Assembly: GCA_027010905.1 (NCBI GenBank)
Contig: JALVBA010000093.1
Coordinates: forward strand, 1 to 11,134
Source: Marinilabiliaceae bacterium
Lineage (GTDB): Bacteria; Bacteroidota; Bacteroidia; Bacteroidales; Marinilabiliaceae
DNA length: 11,134 nt
Reading direction: 5' to 3'
The notes under the pieces were generated by a model that saw only the letters and a program-made list of their open reading frames with translations, had not been told where the DNA came from and searched no databases. Position numbers and translations under genes: made by a program. This document shows, piece after piece, positions 6,869-11,134 of this stretch. How positions within the stretch are numbered: the first letter of the stretch is position 1; each line of letters begins with the position of its first letter.

Positions 6869-6875
6869 TTCCCAA
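6852..6875. terminator. Hairpin at the overlapping 3' ends of convergent genes
   Basis: TTGGGAAT (6852-6859) and ATTCCCAA (6868-6875) are perfect 8-base arms with an 8-base loop that contains both stop codons (TAA on plus at 6866-6868; TAA on minus at 6867-6865). There is no T-tract on either side, so it is not a standard intrinsic terminator. It may stabilise 3' ends of both transcripts or act as a weak bidirectional stop. Confidence 0.5.
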
Positions 6876-7866
6876 TCTCAAAAGCTATTTGGGCACTTAG
6901 TATTGAGTATAAACCATAGGAGTAGTTAGCACTAATACGAAACCGGTACAACCGCAAAAACATCCCTAAACCGTAGTTGACATATCCATTACTGTAGGAT
7001 GCCAATTCGGAAGATATCACATCTGCTTCACCCGGCACATCGCTGAATGTACCGTTAAGACTAAAAGTACTTTCCGACATCGCATATCCAACATTACCCA
7101 TAAAACCGAATACCGGAAAATCCATCCCAATAACCATTCCACCGCCGTAACCGGTTGCTTCAGCATTGAGCTCCTGCCCCGATTGTGAATTGTAACTAAC
7201 GTCAACACTGCTTTTGTACGATGAGTAGTTACCTGTTAATGCAAGTTGCAGATATGGAGTTCTTCTCACGAAGGGAAGATAGTTTTTTAACGAATGTTTA
7301 ATGGCCACACCGTACATAGTAACATCCCCGCTGTTTGAATCTCCATTGGGGAGCATGTATCTGAAGGCGATTTCAGTATTGATCGATATGCCTAAAGTTA
7401 TACCCACCAGTGGCGATAGCATCGAACTGTAGCCTGACCCATTGGGCATCTCAGAGGTTACTCCGTTGTAAACTAACTGAGGTCGCTCCTGCCCCTGTAG
7501 GAACTTATTTGCAACAGTTGGAGTCTGAGCCACCGAGCCATTGGCCAAAAAAGCTCCCGGTAATACACCGGCATCAACCATATCCTTAACATTAAAAAGA
7601 AAATCATCAGCTGAAACAAAAACATAATTCACACCTGCCTGAATATCTAATCCTCCAAACTTATGCACCTTAGCAGTTGAAAACCACCCGTTGCTAAAAC
7701 TATTTTCAACCATCTTGCTTTGAGGTGTCAGGTACTGCTCCGATAACAGTTTGGCATTGTTTAGTCCGTAATTAAGGAACCCGGTAACATCTTTCTGTGC
7801 AGTTGCTGCCTGATAAGAAACAACTATAAAAAGAAATTGAATATATTTAATTTTCATCTTCATCAT
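6865..7866 (-). CDS. Outer-membrane beta-barrel protein, DUF6588-like (copy 2)
   Basis: A 333-residue exported protein. Residues 1-24 (MMKMKIKYIQFLFIVVSYQA then ATAQ) form a signal peptide, probably cleaved before QKDV. The rest is rich in alternating polar/aromatic beta-strand patterns with Gly, Tyr and Asn, as in outer-membrane barrels. Landmarks shared with the second barrel of the operon are GW(F/Y)(S/N)(T/S)A near the N-terminus, VKHS-like KHSLKNYLPFVRR, and GTFSDVPGE. I believe these match DUF6588 (from memory, not searched). The ATG overlaps the TGA of the upstream SPOR gene by four bases (ATGA), implying translational coupling. Methionines 1, 2 and 4 are all possible starts. It is last in the four-gene operon. 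No enzymatic motif is seen; a porin-like or structural role is a guess. Confidence 0.78.
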   Translation of the reverse strand: MMKMKIKYIQFLFIVVSYQAATAQKDVTGFLNYGLNNAKLLSEQYLTPQSKMVENSFSNGWFSTAKVHKFGGLDIQAGVNYVFVSADDFLFNVKDMVDAGVLPGAFLANGSVAQTPTVANKFLQGQERPQLVYNGVTSEMPNGSGYSSMLSPLVGITLGISINTEIAFRYMLPNGDSNSGDVTMYGVAIKHSLKNYLPFVRRTPYLQLALTGNYSSYKSSVDVSYNSQSGQELNAEATGYGGGMVIGMDFPVFGFMGNVGYAMSESTFSLNGTFSDVPGEADVISSELASYSNGYVNYGLGMFLRLYRFRISANYSYGLYSILSAQIAFEIGN

Positions 7867-8861
7867 TTCACTCCTCCCAAAATCTTTTTAGCCTCTAATG
7901 TAGTAATTCTTTCATCTCCATTGTACGCGACAACAAACCCCTTAATTCCTTCCGACTTCATTGTAGAGGCAGCTTCAGAGTATGACTTGAATTTACCTAC
8001 TGAGTATCGATACCAACCGCTACCAACATTCTCTATCATTTTGCGGTCTCCTTTGTATACCATTTTTTGCTGAGTTACAGATGCCGCTTTTTTATCAGCC
8101 AATACCTGAATAGAAAAATAGACATCGGATTCAACAGGTTTCTCCTCTACAATTACTGTCTCTTTTACTGGCTCTTTCTTTTCTATTGCAACCACTACTG
8201 CAACAGGAGCAACAACCTCAGCAACTTTTACCGGTTCAACAGGTGCCGGCTCAATTGCTGTAATACTCTCTTCAACCAAGGTGTCTTTACTTGCAACTAC
8301 CGGCTCTTCAGTAGGAGTCGCTATAAAAGATTGAACTATAAGTAGTCCTTTCTCTGCTGATTTTATCGCATCTGTCTGAATCTGCTGAGCATCTTCTTGT
8401 AGTTTGACTGATTTACTAAGCCGTGAGGTATTGCGCGATTTGGCATATAATTTTTTCGACTTGTCTGTTCCTTCATTAATAATTGACTGAATAGCGTCAA
8501 CCTTCTGTTTGTCACTACCTGTAAGGTCACTTTTCTCGTTTAGATAATTCTCGAAATACCCATTCAGAACACGCAATTTCAGATTATACCCATCTTTAAA
8601 CAGAAGATATGCCTGCTCTTTTTTCATATTCGTCTCACACAGAGCTTGACCTGACAAGGACACCTTCTCTCCTGAAACATCTGCCGGGTCAATAATCCGT
8701 GAAGCTTTTGAGATAAGCTTATCGGCTTTCTGATACTTGTGATACTCTGATTGTGACAGCAAGGATTTTAAATCAGGGTTACTCTGGCCGTTCAATCCAA
8801 ACGATAGGGTTAGGATGAAGCCAACAAAAAACAGCTTAGTGCAGAAGTGAGGAGTATGCAT
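7863..8861 (-). CDS. Exported helical protein with C-terminal SPOR domain (copy 2)
   Basis: A 332-residue protein. Residues 1-26 are a signal peptide (hydrophobic FFVGFILTLSFGL, probable cleavage near NGQ). Residues about 30-180 are lysine-rich and helical, possibly coiled coil. Residues 183-243 form a low-complexity Pro/Val/Glu-rich linker. Residues about 246-320 fit a SPOR domain: FSIQVLAD, then GWYRYSVGKFKSYSEA, then GIKGFVVAY and ERIT. SPOR domains bind peptidoglycan stripped of stem peptides, so the protein is expected in the periplasm, anchored to the wall. It lies 24 bases after barrel copy 1 and overlaps barrel copy 2 by ATGA, so it sits inside the operon. It is paralogous to the 9900-11036 product in the SPOR domain and in the helical region. 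It ends with TGA, evidence that TGA is a true stop in this genome. Confidence 0.82.
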   Translation of the reverse strand: MHTPHFCTKLFFVGFILTLSFGLNGQSNPDLKSLLSQSEYHKYQKADKLISKASRIIDPADVSGEKVSLSGQALCETNMKKEQAYLLFKDGYNLKLRVLNGYFENYLNEKSDLTGSDKQKVDAIQSIINEGTDKSKKLYAKSRNTSRLSKSVKLQEDAQQIQTDAIKSAEKGLLIVQSFIATPTEEPVVASKDTLVEESITAIEPAPVEPVKVAEVVAPVAVVVAIEKKEPVKETVIVEEKPVESDVYFSIQVLADKKAASVTQQKMVYKGDRKMIENVGSGWYRYSVGKFKSYSEAASTMKSEGIKGFVVAYNGDERITTLEAKKILGGVK

Positions 8862-8885
8862 ATTATTTATTTTAAATATTTATAA

Positions 8886-9863
8886 CTATCTAAAATTTAA
8901 CCCAACACCGGCTGTGATAACTGAGTAATTACCAACAGTATAATCAACATAAATTGCAAATATTGCCAACCTCAACCTCATACCAACATTAAAGTCGAAA
9001 CCATCTGTATTGTATGCCAACGATATCGGGTTGGTAAATGGAGAATCCTCACCGGGGATGCCCGAGAATGTTCCTTTCACATCTACATTACTGCTTGTAC
9101 TGCCATATCCCATACCGGTATATAAACAGATAACGGGGAAATTCAAGCCTGCCAGAAGTCGGGCAGAATATGCATTGGCTCCAATTTCCAAATCACCTGA
9201 ATCATCTCCATATTCAACATTCAGACTTGATCCGAAATTGGTGTATGCACCCAAAACCGAGAGCTGTAGCATTGGCACACGTTTAACAAAAGGAATATAG
9301 TCTTTTATTGAGTGCTTAACACCCAATCCCCAAAGAGAGACCTTACCATAATCCATCATATCCACTTTAGGCATGAATCGTCCAATTATTTCCGTATGAA
9401 ACGGCAGTCCAACTGCAGCTTGTAACATGGGGCTGACAAAGAAGTTAAGGTCACTTCCTTTGATAGTTAAGATATCGTTTTTATTAGAGTCGTCATTAAG
9501 GTAAAACGACTGCTCTTGCGATGGTTTCCCTGCCATGGTTGGAGTAATTCCATCGCCGGAGGGAGATATATTCTTTAGATCAATACCATTTGCATCAAAA
9601 CTTTTTCCCCCTGTGGGTACCGTAGTGTATGTTGCAGAGAACATCACATCAAAACCTAAAACCTTATGAACATTTGCTGAGTTGTACCATCCACCGTTAA
9701 GGTTCACACCCAGCATCTCACCATAGGGTTGAAGATATGCTTGTCCTAATGCATTTGCATCGTCAACTCCTGCTTGCAGAAAACCAATAATCTCTTTTTG
9801 TGCAAAAGAGTTTGATAAGGTGGTGGACACAAACAGTAGTAAAATAAAACTAATTTTTCTCAT
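8886..9863 (-). CDS. Outer-membrane beta-barrel protein, DUF6588-like (copy 1)
   Basis: A 325-residue exported protein with a clean signal peptide at 1-22 (MRKISFILLLF to NSFAQ, cleavage before or after the Gln). The mature part has repeated amphipathic beta-strand patterns and ends in VGLNFR, with an aromatic residue next to last, as in many outer-membrane barrels. Blocks shared with the other barrel of the operon are GWYNSANVHK near residue 58, FFVSPMLQAAVGLPFHTEII, GVKHSIKDYIPFVKR, and GTFSGIPGE, so the two are diverged paralogues. From memory the pattern fits DUF6588. Position: 36 bases after the first SPOR gene and 24 bases before the second. The stop is TAG. Ligand and function are unknown. 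A transport channel or a structural partner of the SPOR protein are both possible. Confidence 0.8.
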   Translation of the reverse strand: MRKISFILLLFVSTTLSNSFAQKEIIGFLQAGVDDANALGQAYLQPYGEMLGVNLNGGWYNSANVHKVLGFDVMFSATYTTVPTGGKSFDANGIDLKNISPSGDGITPTMAGKPSQEQSFYLNDDSNKNDILTIKGSDLNFFVSPMLQAAVGLPFHTEIIGRFMPKVDMMDYGKVSLWGLGVKHSIKDYIPFVKRVPMLQLSVLGAYTNFGSSLNVEYGDDSGDLEIGANAYSARLLAGLNFPVICLYTGMGYGSTSSNVDVKGTFSGIPGEDSPFTNPISLAYNTDGFDFNVGMRLRLAIFAIYVDYTVGNYSVITAGVGLNFR

Positions 9864-9899
9864 CTTGTTAATCTTTAAAATATAGTATTAGACCTATGG

Positions 9900-11036
9900 T
9901 TATTTCAATAATTCAACAGCTTCGGTAACAGTTATCCTCTCTCCACTACTGTAGGCAACAATAAACCCCTTAATACCTTCAGCTTTCATAACTGCTTTTG
10001 CTTCATTTAAGTTGGTAAATTTACCGGCCGAATATCGATACCAACCACCGGCACTCATCTCAACAATCTCCTTGTCGCCTGAATATTTTGTTTTCAACAC
10101 CTCGGGCGTAACAGGGCTTTTATCAGCTATAAACTGGATAGTAAAGAAGACATTAATATCACTCTTCTGCTCAGTGGTCTCTTCAGACGCTATGGTGATG
10201 GCCGGCAAGGCTTGTTCAGACACAGCTACTGCCACTCTATCTGATTGCACAGCAATCAACTCCTTCTCATCTTCCTGAGTATTATTACCTGCTGCAACTA
10301 CAGCTGCGGTTGTTGCAACTGCGGCAACACCTCCGGCAGCTACACTGCTCACATTGGCATTTCCTGTAACACTTCCTGACAAATCAGCTTCATTATCCGT
10401 AGTCATTGTCTCATTTTCAGAGGTTGTGTTTTCTTCAGTAATAGAATTGTCTGTTTCAAATACAGACTCAATATTATAAATTACACTCAAGCCGTCGTAT
10501 AGAATATCAATTGCCTCTACATAGTTTTTATGACCAAGCTCAAAATATTCAACGGCTTTGCTTTTTGAAGCCATATCATCAGCTTTACGGTATAGTTTTT
10601 TTGATTTCTTAATTTTCTTATCTGAGTTAAACTCAACCTCTTTCAATCGGGAAGCTAGCTGCGGGTTTGTTTTTCGTGAGTCCTTTATTATAGATCCAAA
10701 AACCTTTGCCTTTTTTTTATACCCATCCTGCAAATAGCTTGCAGCCTTAATTTTTATCCCATCAGATTTCTTATCCAGCTTATTAATCTTCCCCATCTTT
10801 ATCTTCCCCTTAGCCTCTTTCAACGAAGCAGCCTTATCATCATAAACCTTTGCCTCTTTCAATATGTCATAACCTTTGGTGAGCCACTTATCAGCCTTGG
10901 CAACCCTACGCTTATCTTTTGAAGTTAACTTTTCAATCACAGCTATCTCTTTATCCTGAGCAAAAAGATTACCACACACTCCAACCATAGATATCAATAA
11001 AAAAATAGCAACAGTTGACTTGATTAAACTTTTCAT
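9900..11036 (-). CDS. Exported helical protein with C-terminal SPOR domain (copy 1)
   Basis: A 378-residue protein counted from the ATG at 11036. A frame start 14 codons further up (11078) is less likely because a probable promoter lies between the two. Residues 1-26 are a signal peptide (MKSLIKSTVAIFLLIS, then NLFAQ). Residues about 35-190 are very Lys-rich and helical, suggesting a charged coiled coil. A Thr/Glu/Asn-rich linker follows, then an Ala/Val/Gly-rich stretch at about 230-250 and another acidic linker. The SPOR domain covers about 295-368: FFTIQFIADK, GWYRYSAGKF, GIKGFIVAY and GERIT. SPOR binding to denuded glycan strands places the protein at the cell wall. It heads the four-gene operon, with barrel copy 1 starting 36 bases after its stop. 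No catalytic motif is visible, so a structural or regulatory envelope role is inferred. Confidence 0.8.
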   Translation of the reverse strand: MKSLIKSTVAIFLLISMVGVCGNLFAQDKEIAVIEKLTSKDKRRVAKADKWLTKGYDILKEAKVYDDKAASLKEAKGKIKMGKINKLDKKSDGIKIKAASYLQDGYKKKAKVFGSIIKDSRKTNPQLASRLKEVEFNSDKKIKKSKKLYRKADDMASKSKAVEYFELGHKNYVEAIDILYDGLSVIYNIESVFETDNSITEENTTSENETMTTDNEADLSGSVTGNANVSSVAAGGVAAVATTAAVVAAGNNTQEDEKELIAVQSDRVAVAVSEQALPAITIASEETTEQKSDINVFFTIQFIADKSPVTPEVLKTKYSGDKEIVEMSAGGWYRYSAGKFTNLNEAKAVMKAEGIKGFIVAYSSGERITVTEAVELLK

Positions 11037-11056
11037 TTTTATTATAGTTATTTTTA

Positions 11057-11088
11057 CAAATGCTATATTAGCATTCATAAACTGTCAA
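11057..11088 (-). promoter_or_regulatory. Probable promoter of the SPOR/barrel operon
   Basis: On the minus strand, TTG (11088-11086, within GTTGACA) is followed 20 bases later by TAGCATTTG (11065-11057), a -7-like element with one extra base in the spacer of TAnnTTTG. Transcription would start near 11050, 14 bases before the ATG at 11036. ATGCTA (11060-11065) and TAGCAT (11069-11074) form 6-base inverted arms around TAT across the -7 edge, a possible operator. Confidence 0.5.
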
Positions 11089-11134
11089 CTTTTATATACG
11101 AAAAGATTATTAAAAAGTTATATTATGCATATAG

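Noticed and set aside
8067..8345. 92-residue plus-strand frame opposite the SPOR copy 2 linker
   Set aside because: It is the antisense of a low-complexity Pro/Val/Glu linker; its Tyr/Asn/Cys-rich composition is an artefact of that.
11037..11078. Longer start for the first SPOR protein (14 extra residues)
   Set aside because: The extra residues precede an already complete signal peptide, and a probable -7 element lies within that interval, so the ATG at 11036 is preferred.

Overview
The window looks like a chromosomal segment of a Bacteroidota member, most likely Bacteroidales or a close relative. Four things point there: the purM-like / prfA / pyrF gene order, the FKBP_N-FKBP rotamases, the family of outer-membrane barrels with partner SPOR proteins, and AT-rich upstream regions with TAnnTTTG-like -7 elements in place of E. 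coli-type promoters. The genes look like resident chromosomal genes. I see no transposase, integrase, tRNA, rRNA or CRISPR array.

Layout. (1) 78-1569, minus strand: two tandem FKBP-type prolyl isomerases, a cytoplasmic-looking copy followed by a lipoprotein/exported copy, ending at a strong terminator. (2) 1570-1997: a gene-poor stretch with a degenerate 8-bp tandem repeat, a 49-codon remnant of a HigA-type antitoxin helix-turn-helix, and the purM promoter. (3) 1998-5250, plus strand: AIR synthase (purM), peptide chain release factor 1 (prfA) and orotidine-5'-phosphate decarboxylase (pyrF), with repeat-like intergenic sequence between them and a hairpin terminator after pyrF. (4) 5483-6247, minus: a YdcF/DUF218 membrane protein gene interrupted by one in-frame TGA. 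(5) 6341-6868, plus: a small nitroreductase, divergent from ydcF. (6) 6865-11036, minus: a four-gene operon that is a tandem duplication of a two-gene cassette. In each cassette an exported helical protein with a C-terminal SPOR domain is followed by an outer-membrane beta-barrel protein (DUF6588-like).

How the genes fit together. The plus-strand block combines purine synthesis, pyrimidine synthesis and translation termination, a housekeeping neighbourhood. The FKBP pair covers proline isomerisation on two sides of the inner membrane. The most unusual part is the duplicated SPOR/barrel operon. Its order, spacing and ATGA overlap suggest paired products working between peptidoglycan and outer membrane; the function is not known to me. 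The other points worth a second look are the in-frame TGA in ydcF, the HigA remnant beside the purM promoter, the inverted repeat families flanking purM and pyrF, and a hairpin built into the overlapping 3' ends of the nitroreductase and the last barrel gene.
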